64,000 nucleotides of DNA from Nectonema munidae (lineage: Eukaryota > Nematomorpha > Nectonematoida > Nectonematidae), in the NCBI GenBank assembly GCA_030549495.1, contig JAUIRK010000936.1, forward strand, positions 1,201,001 to 1,265,000. The letters run 5' to 3'. This document shows positions 33,152 to 44,600 of the stretch, one piece after another (the stretch's first letter is position 1; each line of letters opens with the position of its first letter). The position numbers were made by a program, and so were the translations under genes. Below the pieces are notes generated by a model. The model did no database searches and had not been told where the DNA came from. It saw nothing but the letters and a program-made list of their open reading frames with translations.

Positions 33152-33232
33152 CAGCGCCAGATTAACATAGGGGCTATTGAGGCCTACAACAAGCTACATA
33201 CCCAGGCCCCACGTTCCCCTAATCCGTCTCTG
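33152..33232. mobile_element. Minimal hAT MITE, 81 bp, exact TSD
   Basis: Begins CAGCGCCAGATTAACATAGG and ends CCCTAATCCGTCTCTG. An exact 8-bp duplication AATATAGT lies at 33144-33151 and 33233-33240. It is the internally deleted sister of 12545-12942, keeping both ends and almost nothing between. Confidence 0.9.
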
Positions 33233-33240
33233 AATATAGT

Positions 33241-34410
33241 AAGTTTAAGTAAGTTCATTGATAAAAAAAATTATTTACTTTGCTAAAAAAGTTTCTAAAA
33301 TAGAAAAATATTTAGGAATAAAAGACTTAAACAAGGATAAAAAAAACTTAAGGAAGGCTTGCTTCGTCGAAAAGGAAGGAACACTTAAAAAAAAATTAAG
33401 AAAATGCTAAAGATGAAGCTTGGACTTAATGTATTTCAGTAAGTTTAACAAGATTATTCTGAGTTTGTATTGGAACGTTTGATAGCGAAACAGAGAAGAA
33501 GAACTCTTGATAAGCTGGTGAACGTTCATGTTGGTGATGAATAGATCGTTCAAGGGGTTAAAAGAAAAGCGAGAATTGTAGAAGCATTGACAACTTGAAA
33601 GGGCAAGAAGCTTGTCAACAATTAAGTCGGAAAGGGAGAGGTAGGATTCGAAAAGTTTGAAATTTTTCTTTTGAATTGAGAGGAGTTTATTGATCAAGAT
33701 TTGATTTGAGTGGGCCCAAATGACTATGCAGTATTTGATGATAATAGAGGATTCAATGGGTAGATTCTGGGAGAAGATAGGATAATATATATAGTATACT
33801 CCTTACTTGTTTAAAATTGAGTAGGATTTTTGCTGTCTTTAAAAAGATGACAGGCTTTCTAATGAAATCTACAAGCCTTTTATGATAAATTAGTAGTACC
33901 TGGTCGAAAGTATCCTAAAAATGATCCATACTGAAATCTGTACATACTTAAATGAACAGAAGGTATTTTATAAATACCAATTATTCGTGTTTTTACTCAT
34001 TTATCTTAGCGGGGCAGGAGACATTTTCTCAAAGGTCGGCCCAATCCCTTATCTGGATAAGCCTGTAAAAAATAATGATGAAGATTTGGTCATCCATTGA
34101 AACAACTTGCCAACCCTGTTTGTTTCGCTATTAGGTTTGGCCACAAAGAAATTTTGGGCTCCTTTTAAAGTTACAAATATTTTTTACAAGAAGCATACTT
34201 ATGACAAAAGATTGCATATATCTTGATAATAAGATGACACTCCCGCTCAAAGGAACTTTATTCATGAGGGCTTATGAATTTGCAATAAGATTTATATTAA
34301 AGGTTAGCTAAGTTTACAAGAATACTTATAATATAATATAATATAAATTATAATTATAATTTTACTTTATAAATAATTTTACAATAAGAAAACACTTAGT
34401 GCATTAAAAA
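33241..34410. other. Gene-free AT-rich spacer
   Basis: No gene recognised. A 96-codon minus-strand frame at 33407-33697 has no known family and I do not annotate it. Confidence 0.45.
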
Positions 34411-34482
34411 GCCTCTAGTGAGAATCGAACTCACGACCCCTGGTTTACAAGACCAGTGCTCTAACCCCTGAGCTATAGAGGC
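34411..34482 (-). tRNA. tRNA-Thr (anticodon UGU)
   Basis: The minus strand folds as a 72-nt cloverleaf. The acceptor stem GCCTCTA pairs with TAGAGGC, the A box is TAGCTCAGGGG, and the anticodon stem-loop CTGGT-CTTGTAA-ACCAG has TGT in the loop. The B box is GAGTTCGATTC, in the arm GTGAG-TTCGATT-CTCAC. It closely matches animal tRNA-Thr(UGU). There is no intron and CCA is not encoded. TTTTT directly follows the 3' end on the minus strand (plus-strand 34406-34410), a Pol III terminator. The other tRNA-like stretches in the window are SINE debris. Confidence 0.96.
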
Positions 34483-34679
34483 GTATTAAATTCCTTAAAA
34501 AATTATTTATAGAAAAGGAGATATTTGTAATAAAATTTTAAAAAAGGCTCGTTATGTAAAACATCCAGTAAACTTTATTAAGAATATTTTGTATAAGAAA
34601 CAAACATCACAGATGAATACATACACGAGAAAAATTAAAACATATTTTACACAACTTCGATTCTTGTCGAAAAGACATG

Positions 34680-35280
34680 ATTGTGTCTTGTATTATTGTA
34701 TCAACTCTGTTAAATTTGCAAAGTTATGTCGTTAAGAGAAAATCTCGTAAAAATATTTTGATGGTATCTTCTTTGCCTCCTATAACAAAAAATGAAATAA
34801 AAAAACCAGCTCTTTTCAAGTTATATGAAGGACAGATATTTTTGACAGCGTAAAGGATGCAATTCTTGTGTAAGAAAAACTAAAAAAATGGACTGTAAAA
34901 AGTTTTGTTCTAGATACTTCTGGAGTAAACGATGTAACTGTTTTTGTTTATAACAAGGATCCTAGAAAAATGAATTCTTTTGGTTTTGGTATGGAAATTG
35001 TGAAATCGTTGGTTATAAATCATACATTGGAGCAAGGCAAATTACTAGTTTATCCAACAAACTAAAATTAACATGCTTCTAAACAAAAATGCAGAAAAAG
35101 TATTACCAACATATTTAGAAGATAACAAAGAGGCAAACCGACGCTGTGAAATCTGTCTAAGTCAATAACCGGAGAAGGCTACCCCAAAAAAAGAGATGAA
35201 ATAAAAAAGTAAAGCATCAAAGTCAGAAATGTAAAAAACCATGCTGTTCACTTCAGTCTGTTGTTGCTTGTCATAATTAT
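34680..35280 (+). pseudogene. Probable piggyBac-type transposase relic 2
   Basis: Short plus-strand pieces are in piggyBac style: WTVKSFVLDTSGVNDVTVFV, then YNKDPRKMNSFGFGMEIVKS (like the 'vYtGk...glG..VV..L' block), and later KEANRRCEICLSQ (like the start of the C-terminal cysteine domain). It is heavily decayed with stops. The assignment rests on spacing and a few motifs, so it is tentative. It is a different lineage from relics 1 and 3. Confidence 0.4.
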
Positions 35281-35539
35281 TACAATTTTTAATATGAGAA
35301 GTAGTATTGTGTTTTTTCCATTATAATTTTCTAATAAATTTTTGAAATTGTTTTTCATTTTTTTATTTCAACAGGTGTTGGTTGGTGGGTTATTTTTATT
35401 TTTAAATTTCAATAATTTGGTAATTTTGATTTTAAAAATTCTTACGCCCCAAGTTTTTAATTCTGAAAATATATTTTTAAAATGAGATTAAAACCATTAG
35501 AAAAGGTAAACAAAATTTGCCAACGTTGTAATGAATTTC
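35281..35539. other. AT-rich spacer
   Basis: Nothing recognised between the piggyBac-like debris and the tandem repeat. Confidence 0.4.
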
Positions 35540-36035
35540 GACAGATTTTGCCAATTTTGATTGATTAGTCCAATAATTGACATAGTTTTGTTCAAAGTAA
35601 GTATGACCGTTCGATTCAGCTTGTCTGAAAATGTTAGTGTATGAGTGTTGTGATAGGATACTTTTTTATTTGACAGATTTTATGAATTTTGATTGATATA
35701 TATGATATTTGACATCATTTTATTAAAAGTGTGTATTGTCATTAGATTCACCGTTTCTGAAAAGGCAAGTATATATGTGTGTTATGTTATTTTTTATTTT
35801 TGACAGATTTTGTCAAATTTTGATTGATTTGTTGGATAATAATTGACATATTTTTTTGAAAGTGAGTATCAATTCAGCCTGTCTGAAAATATTAGTGTAT
35901 CTGTATTGTGACCTATGATTTTTATTTTTGGATTTTGTCAATTTTGATTGATTTATTGCATAATTAAAATATTTTTGTCAAAAGTGACGAGTATGACCAA
36001 TCGATTCAGCGTTTTGAAAAGGGTAATATGTGGAC
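35540..36035. repeat. Degenerate tandem repeat, about 4 units of 130 bp
   Basis: Units start at about 35540, 35672, 35802 and 35930. Each has (GACA)GATTTTGTCAATTTTGATTGAT early, ATAATTGACAT with AAAGTGAGTAT in the middle, and GATTCAGCCTGTCTGAAAA late, then GTGTATGTGTGTTGT-like sequence. Copies have drifted considerably. Confidence 0.8.
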
Positions 36036-36558
36036 TTACAATTAAAAAAAAGTGGATTTTCACTGATTTTAATACCTGAAATTTTGATCCCTGCTAAAAA
36101 ACAATGTTTTTAATAGGGTTAAAGTTTTTGAGGGTGGAAATAGCAATGGCTGTAAGTAAAAGATAAAGCAAAAAAATCATTTAGACTGAGAAGAACGTCG
36201 GACCTCATGTATTTGATACCGAAATCAGATACTCCAGATGCACTGAGAAGCTAAAAATTGAAAAAATCATTAGTAAAAGTGTGATTGTCAAGTCTTTTTG
36301 CCGAAAACGGGAAAATTGTTCAACGTGTCCCAACTTCTTTCCTGTTATTTGTGAGCTAGTGATGAAAGAATTTGCCAAGTTGAAAAGTGAATGAAGGAGC
36401 AGAGTCTAATTTTCTTGATTTTGTGTTCAAAGGAAAGATAATATCAAAAAGAGATTTTTAAGCGTTGAAAAATGGAGAAAATGATTCAAAATTTGGAATC
36501 CATGGGAAATTCGCTAAGTAGATCCAAGAAAATAATGATTTCGTTGATTTGAGTTCCT
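36036..36558. other. Gene-free spacer
   Basis: AT-rich DNA with no recognisable gene or bounded element. Confidence 0.4.
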
Positions 36559-36676
36559 TTAACCCATTTATGACCAATGTTCCCAAAGGGAACGCAGACG
36601 AATTCCTACTTTAATTAAATGGAATTAAATAGGAATTACTAAAGTCGTCTGCTTTGCTTGGTCTTAAAAGGGTTAA
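36559..36676. mobile_element. piggyBac-type MITE, 118 bp including TTAA
   Basis: Bounded by TTAA at 36559-36562 and 36673-36676. Ends are CCCATTTATGACCAATGTTCC and, inverted from the right, CCCTTTTAAGACCAAGC. Subterminal GCAGACGA occurs in inverted orientation on both sides. It shares its left 25 bp with the MITE at 7096-7229. Confidence 0.88.
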
Positions 36677-39600
36677 AGGGATTAGTAGTCCATGTAGAGA
36701 CCAAAAAAAATTATTGATAATATGAGCAGAGGTAAAATGATCATACAGGTCTGAAACAATATTGAATCTTTTGAAATCGTCATTGAAGTAGACAAAAATA
36801 CCGATGAGTTAGGCTCAGGGTGTCGGCTTGGTAATCAATGGAAAAAACTTTAAACAATACATTTATGCAAGAAAACAATCGTTCGCGAAGAAACAACCGT
36901 TCTACAAAAAGGCTATTGACCAAGTATACATTCAACGAATCCTGCATATGGCTATTCGGCGAACTGTCTGGCCACGAAGTTTTCGTGCACAAATGTTTGG
37001 GGACCGTAAAAAATATTTCTGAGTGCTACTCTAACTAAACCGAACACTTTTGGCGCTCTTTAATTTGATTATTGTTCCCTAGTTTATCTATTCCTGTGTG
37101 TACTAACTAAAGAGACAGCTTTGAACCATATATCTCAATAGGACCTCTATTGTTTTGGCTACGCTTGTAGTGTGTACGTCCATTCTCCTATACTTTATAT
37201 GGTGGCTAATTTTGATCTTGATTCTATAATGATCATTCCTTGTTATCTCTACTATAATAAGAATTTCATTCCTTTCATGTTTCATTTGTTCTGTTCCAAA
37301 AAATCCTTTTCAAAGATTTATATAGCAGAGAATTTACACAATCTCTGAGCTTTTCTATCGAAGAAAATCTTCTTGGTGATCTTAGGCTTTTTATCAGTAT
37401 CATGTGATGTATTATCATCAGGTGATATGAACAGATATCACTCTGGATATTTTAACGAATCCTTCAAAATTCGTGTTTGTCATGGAATCATTCATCTTTT
37501 TTTTTAAAAGTACACAAAAATTTATCCACCTTCATCATCTGAAAGAATCTCTCTTCCACGTCAAAAGAAAAAGATGATAAAATTAAATACACTTTGCGAA
37601 ATTTTCTTGAAAGTGGCTATTCTTCATTCACCAATTGGCCCTTGACAGAGCTATGGTAACTCCAACAGTTTTAATATTTTGAATTTCTCATCCATCTTAG
37701 CTATATCATTGTAATTTTAACTGACAAGGCATATATGTTCAATCATTTTTCATTCGCAAGTTGAGGAGCTTCTTGTTCACGGGCAAAATTTTTTTTAATT
37801 ACATATAATTAGACTTTCTCCTAGTTCAAGGTATATCTTCTTTTTCGATAAAATACATACTTCTGTCTTAAAACTGTGTAGCTTCTTATTGAAATACTAC
37901 GCCGATCAAATAAAAGCAAAACCCCAGATACTCCAATGCTAAATGCCTGTTTCTATAATGATTTTTTACATTTTGTTTTCACAATGTAGTTAGAAAATAA
38001 CAATGGTAGCACATTGTTGTCTAACATTTAATTAGTAGCTATTGCTAAAGTACTTAAGAACTAAGTTGGTTGATAGCAAATACTGCTTTGGATATAATTT
38101 TTCACTAATCGAACTAAAAACTCTTAATTTTCATTATGTTAATGTTAGTATCATAATAGTGATCCTATCGACAGTATAGTAGCTAGCTAGTAATTGTTAT
38201 TCACATCCATCTTACTTGGAAAAAAAGAACAAGGGATCTATCTTCTTTACAAAATTTTGGAAATGGGTAAAATGGTCAAAAACCAATTTTAGAATCTAAG
38301 AAGATCAGAATAACTTGCTCGAAATAAGAAACAAAAGCTTTACTGTGAAGCGACTTATTTGAATGCCTAAAAAACCTGTCAAACGCGAAAAACTCCATAT
38401 GGTGAAGGCTCAAAAACGTGGGATAGTCCAAGAAATCACATCTTTGCCGATTGAGGGAGAGTTGTAGTAGAAGTTACAATAAGAAATGATTGATGTAATT
38501 CATCAATAAATTTTTTTTGAATGACCGAGGGAGGATATCAGTGCATTTGAGATGGCAACAAATTAAGAAAAAATTTGACTAGCACAAAAGACATATATGA
38601 TCATTTCAAAAGCTTTTGTATTCAAAGAGGTATATCAAGAATTTATTAGAAGTAAAATTTGCATTAATAACACATTTAGTTTAAAATGTATATATTTGTT
38701 TGAAATTTACACCATTAAAATATCTTTATAAGTTAACATTTGAAAATAAATACTTTCGAAGAAAATAGGAGAATTCATGCATTATTGGAAATATAAAAAT
38801 AAAGTAAATTTAGAGTAAAAATATATTTGACATTAACTGCATTGTAATAAAAAATAAAATAGAGTATAGAGCTAAGATAGATAGAGTAGTGAAAATAAAT
38901 TTTTGTATATATTGTTAAGTTTTTAAAATGCTTTAAAAATCATCGCTGAAACAAAAATATGGCGCCAAAGGCTTTTAAAATAAAAAAAATATAATGATTG
39001 CTTTTGTATGTGTGAAAAATAATAAAAATAAAGAACTTTGCATTCATTGTAAATGCCTTGTCACTCTACTTCCTGTATTTAGTCCATATAAAACCTTTTC
39101 CTAAAGCATTCAATGGACCTCTAGGCTCTCTGATCAACTGAACTCTGTGAATGTTGGAATTGAGAGAGTATCGTGCTTTGTTTGATCTTTCCCTGAAAAA
39201 TATGAAAAATGGATTAATCGTTTGAGGACTAGAATTATTCTTTTTCAATGCAATTTCATATATTTAAAGCAGATGATTTTCATTTTTGGGACACTGGTCA
39301 TCAAAGTGTTTAAAAATTTCAAAAACAATCTACTTTCGCATCAATCTTTTAGGATCACCATCAGTTTCCATTTTGTAATTGGAGAAGTAAAGTGTTTAGA
39401 CTTTAAGCTTCAAAAATACCATTCTTCGTTACAAAATAATTATAAATATATACAGTTACTGGGTGACTTAAAAATCTTAAAAGAACCTGTCTGCATTTGT
39501 TAATGCTTTTTAATACAAAACTTCTGCTTACATTAGATATCGTGTGCTTATATTCTCGTCGTTAATGAGTTAGCAAACTTGAACATACGCAAAATTTACA

Positions 39601-39929
39601 TTTTCTTGTATCCTTTAAAAATAGTGGTAGCGATAGAGGATCCGTTACACAAATACACTGTTCTTGAAATTTATTTCTGTAAAAAAACATGTCAATTTTT
39701 ACCATGCATCCTTTGAAAAAAGAAATTCAAAACATTATATACTTTAAAGTTGTTTAAATAAGTTCTTGTTGGTTCTCCCTTTTTTAGGTTAGGTCTAGGT
39801 GACCAAGTTGGACTGAAATATGATAAACTTGTAAATATTCGAATTAGGTTAATGTTATACATTAAAAAGTGACATGTTCTCCACTGACTGTAAAAAGTGA
39901 CTGTTCTCCAGGTTGAATAAAAATGTTCT
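36677..39929. other. Gene-free AT-rich stretch
   Basis: No gene recognised. Overlapping frames near 36780-37040 on both strands have no family match. The remainder is low-complexity AT-rich DNA. Confidence 0.45.
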
Positions 39930-40280
39930 ATTCAAATTTAACAAAAGTAGTGCAATCTACAAGTATAATTGTAGATGTGGTTCATCCTACATAGGTAGAA
40001 CTTCTAAAAGACTTGTATAGACAGAATTGATAAACATGTTCCTTCAATTATAAGGAATCAGAAAAAAGGCAGAATCAAGAACATTTTTAAAGTTAAAACA
40101 TCATCACCATTTGGCAAACATTTAATATTTAATTTTACTTGTAAAAATTCATATAATATAAATCAATTTGATATGTTATGATAGCGTAAAAAATAGCGTA
40201 TTCAAAAAGTATATAATTAAAAATTTTCAATTACTGAATGCTAAATTTATCATCACATTTAATTATCACATGATTTAAAT
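39930..40280 (+). mobile_element. Penelope-like retroelement fragment (GIY-YIG end)
   Basis: The plus strand carries YKYNCRCGSSYIGRTSKRL, then DKHVPSIIRNQKKG. This is the GIY-YIG-type endonuclease domain found at the C terminus of Penelope-like elements. A FGKHLIFNFTCKNSYNIN-like stretch follows. The fragment is broken, and no reverse transcriptase region is visible upstream, so it is a short, old 3' remnant. Confidence 0.65.
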
Positions 40281-40808
40281 TTTATTTCATGTTCTTGTAG
40301 AAAGCTGATGAGCAGAGATGAAAGAGTTCTTTAATTTTATTTTACCACTTTAACAAAGTATAATTTTGTTGGAATAGTTAGTTAGTAAAATTGTTATTCA
40401 GTTAGTTAGAAGATAATGTAATTTTAAGACAAATAAAAAATTGATTTTCCTCAATATCATCAATATAACAGTCTAATCATTGGCGTTTGCCCGTATTCCT
40501 TCCTATATAATTGTAAACGTGCATATTATATGATTTCATTAATAATTTTTTATTATCACATGCATGTTACATGTACATTATAGAAGAAAGTTTCATCGCC
40601 TTTAAAAAGAAATGGAATAGTCAATCTTGAGACTTGAATAAGTTTCAGAATAAAAGATGGCAACTTTTAAAATTACATGCATATTCCACAAAATTCAATG
40701 GAGCATGGCCGCATATTGGGCGTCCCCAAAGGGTTATTTGGCGATGCAGAACAAAAGGAGAAAAATAGTGACACCTCAAGACCCAAATTATGGATACGTT
40801 TTAAGCGT
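40281..40808. other. 3' flank of LARP6-like B
   Basis: AT-rich DNA. On the minus strand an AATAAA near 40546 could serve LARP6-like B, though others exist. No other gene is seen. Confidence 0.35.
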
Positions 40809-41655
40809 TTAAAAATTAGGTTCTGTCATGTGACGAGTAAAAAAAGCATACATAGAAATGATATCTCTCAAAGTTGGCTCTGTGTTTCGTTTGTAGTAAG
40901 AGGAGTGAATCCGCGTGAAGGGTTCTTCCTTCTTTTCGTAAGGGAGTTGATGCAACTTTGTCTTTAGTCTGGACAAAGAATCATTCACACTTTCTAATCG
41001 TTTGTGTGCATTGAAATCCATGTTGTGATGAGGGTAATGTCGCGCGGCATCGCTAGCAGTTGACAATTTTTTCAATTTACAGATGACGTGGGAAAAACTG
41101 TCACTGGCCACACAACTAGAGGGAGCGTATTGCGATTTTGTAGGGTATTCTTGGAAAGCAGACACTTTGGATGCTGCTCTTAAGGACTCATTCACTTTGG
41201 TTTTGGTATCAGTACACAAAGACAAAGTGCGACTTCTGGGAGGAGCTTGATAAGAGCTGGTACCGCCTAAGACTGCTTCTGGCACATTGTAGCTGTTTGA
41301 CCTAGGCTTTGAAATGTGACTTACAGAAGAGTCGGGGGCAGACATTGCTGAAATAGACAACTTTCCTATCGAATCCGCTAAGACTTTGGGAAGAAAAATC
41401 TTATTGAACATTTTTTCGGAATATGGCTGTAGACTGGAAACCAGAGATAGAGCCTTTTGAGTGCTATCGCACACAACGACGAAAAAAGTGGGAATCGGAG
41501 TAAATTGAACTTGGTGAAGAAAGTTGAAAAGTTCGTTCGGCAGCACATCCCCACATCTGAACATCTTCATCAATTTAGGCTGGAAGTATTCGATGCACAT
41601 CTGAATGTCTTGAATTAGATCGCTGTCATCCAAGAACCCATAGAAGGCTAAAACG
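40809..41655 (-). CDS. LARP6-like B exon 3 (RRM-like region and Ser-rich tail)
   Basis: The acceptor GGATTTTTTTAG precedes 41655. One base, C, completes AAC across the intron, giving ETNVLAFYGFLDD, which aligns with ETNIFIVYDFGES in paralogue A. A nearer AG (after GTTTT) would break the frame. The stop is at 40809. Confidence 0.85.
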
Positions 41656-44600
41656 CTAAAAAAATCCTAGTTCAGTAAAGTCATCATCAATAACGTGGTA
41701 AACTCTGTCCAACAAGAGTGGTTGCGAGAGACACAGTAAACTCCCCGCAACACTAAGTCGAAATTCCGCTTAACTCGAAGTCGAATGGAGTCACAGTCCC
41801 GGACGTATCTCCCACATGTTAAATTCTTCATTTAATTCAAAAAGTAGAAATTCAAAAGTTGACTTCTGTTAACTGCAACCCGAACTTCATTTTATTCTCA
41901 ATAACAATTTTCTATGCTCTGAGTCTATTGCAGTCCTTCGTGTTGCTAAATATTTCACATGCGTTGATTACGAAGTTTTAATGTGACAAATGAACAGAAG
42001 TGCGTGAAATAAAATACGATTCAAAATTATATACCTTCGAAAAAAAACGAAATCACGATAAATATCGGAAATTCGCTACAATTTCGATGTTTGGTACGTT
42101 TTATTTTATCGAATCTGTGAGATGTAACTAGATTTATCAAGTTGAAGCGAGTTACTTGAGTGATAGCATATTCCAATCAATAAGGATTTGTGAATTATTA
42201 TTTGTTGCCCACAAACACATCTAATATACTAAGAATATCATATATTGTATAAATCTGTGATATTAAATTTAATTACGCAAAAGATTATAAAATTAATTTA
42301 ATTACTTAATTTAAATACAAAAGAAAAGTAATTATTCAAACTGTTTCTGCATTTTGCAATTATGAATTTTTCTGATCTGAAATGCCTTGATAAAAGATTG
42401 ATGCTAAAAGACGACATCGTTGACAACACTCTTTCTCAGGTTGCAATAATTGAAATTTGGAAAAACTTTTTCAACATTTACCTAATTTTACGTGAATTTG
42501 TTATCTAATATAATAAAGCGAATTAGATGTTTTACAACTTAAGAAACTATACAATTTCAAATTAACTAATCGTCGTACCTTTTTTAAACGACTAATATAT
42601 AAACGATTAAATTAAAAAACATAATATTAATAATAGGCATTGATTGTGTTAAGGAATATTGAAGGTATTTATTCACAAGGTTAGAAAAACAGCAAACAAA
42701 TATTTTTGATTGTACTTGATTGCGTTATTACGTTTAGATTTTTTTCTTCAAAATTTGAATCCATTTAAAAAATTTTCCAATACGATTTTACGCTACGAAA
42801 AAAAGTGAAGTTTGAAAATACGAATTTTTTTCCGAAACGTAACGTAGGTCATCAAGGCCGAACAAATTGCTTTGATTTATTATAACATGATTTATTATTA
42901 TTTATAGTAATTTATTATATTTTTGTATGTATTCGCTCCTGATATTTTTTATAAAATAAAATATATTCAAAATGGTTTTTTGAGTTTTGTTTCCTTAAAC
43001 TAGAGCATGGAAGTATCACAGAATGCTTGGAATAACTTGATCCCCAGGTTGGAGGGGATATCATGTATTTTGTACCTCCTTTTTTTTACGATTTTCTTCT
43101 TCCTTCAAATAATTTTTCAATTTATTTAGAACAATAAAAACGATGCAATCATCTTTTTTTAAATTTATTAAACAGTTTTTGTTAGATTTAAAATTTTTAC
43201 ACTTTAAAATCAAATAACAAGGTAGCTAGCTCTTTTCGAACAGAAAATGATTTCTGAAAAAAAGAGTGAATAATGTAACGCGTATAGACTAGAAAAGTTC
43301 TTAAGAAATCATAAAAATGATTTATCCCCCTCACATTTTCAAGACAAACAAGGTCGTTGCTTTGAATGATAGTAGTTTGAGATTATAAAATGGTGCAGCA
43401 ATTCAAAGTGTATTTTTTTTACATTGTCACTGAGAAAAAAATTATTTCCACTTATACTAATTAAATTGGTAAAAAGTTAAGAATAATTACTATTAGTTAT
43501 AGGTTTGACTTCTGCTACATAAATTATTTAAAAAGAAACTATAATAAAAAAATAAACCAATAACTTTCTATTATTACAGCTCAGTATAGAGTTCAAAAAG
43601 TAATATCAAATTTGAAAATTAATTTAAATAAGTAAAAAAAAATTTTTGAAAATTTACAAAACACCCATTTTTGATTAAATGGACAAGTATTCATAAAAAA
43701 AATTTTTGATGAAAAATATATCGTGAAAACTCGTTATTTAAAAATATTAACCTTTGATTTTAACGCCATCTAAATTTAATCTTAATGAGTGCATAATGTG
43801 TTTGTTTTCATATCCTCTAACATTGGCAAAATAATGAATGTTCCTTTTGGTGTATTATTTATTTATATCTGTGAAAATAGCAAAATTCGTGGGCCGTAAC
43901 TAACAAAGTTAGTAAAGTTATCGTTAACTATAACCCGAAGAACAACTTTACTAATCTAATTAGTAAGTTATACTAATTTTTTTCTCAGTGAATGAATAAA
44001 TTTAAAGTATTAATCATTTAAAATTAAAAAAAATTGGTACTTTTCATCGAATTGATCTTGTAAAACGTCACGATCTTTTTTATCATTAACATACTTTGCA
44101 GGTTATAAGAACATACAAATTGTCCTAAACTTTTTTTTTCGAATTCAACATACTCCGCAGAAATGGGGAAGGAGCTATAGGGGGGTACGATTATACGCAA
44201 GTTTCTTCGAGTAGAAACCATTGTTGCAAGTTTGAAAAAACGAAGAGGTAGAAAAGGGAAAAAAAGTTTTTTAAAATAAATTACGCTATCAATCTTGAAA
44301 AAAAAGAAGAGAAAAAATTTTTTTTAAATAAATTACGCTATCCATCTATTATTTTTTAGTGTTTTTTTTCATGGAAGCGGCTCATATGGGCCTTTTGAAA
44401 TTCAATATATTGTTAATATTTACAATACATGTATTGATTTATAATTCATTTTGTACTCAACTCATTGTGCTAAAAGTGTGTGTGTTTTTTTAAAAATAAA
44501 TCTTCTTTCCAAGAGGTGTTTTTAAAAATGGTATTCAAATTGGGTTTCGAATCTATGACCTTCGTTTAACTAAAGTTGAGGCCTTACACCCAACTTTAGT

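Noticed and set aside
40677-40967. 96-codon plus-strand frame
   Set aside because: Its right half is the antisense shadow of LARP6-like B exon 3.
41640-41655. Alternative acceptor for LARP6-like B exon 3 just after GTTTTAG
   Set aside because: It would leave two bases and break the frame set by the phase-2 donor. The upstream AG restores the phase and aligns with paralogue A.
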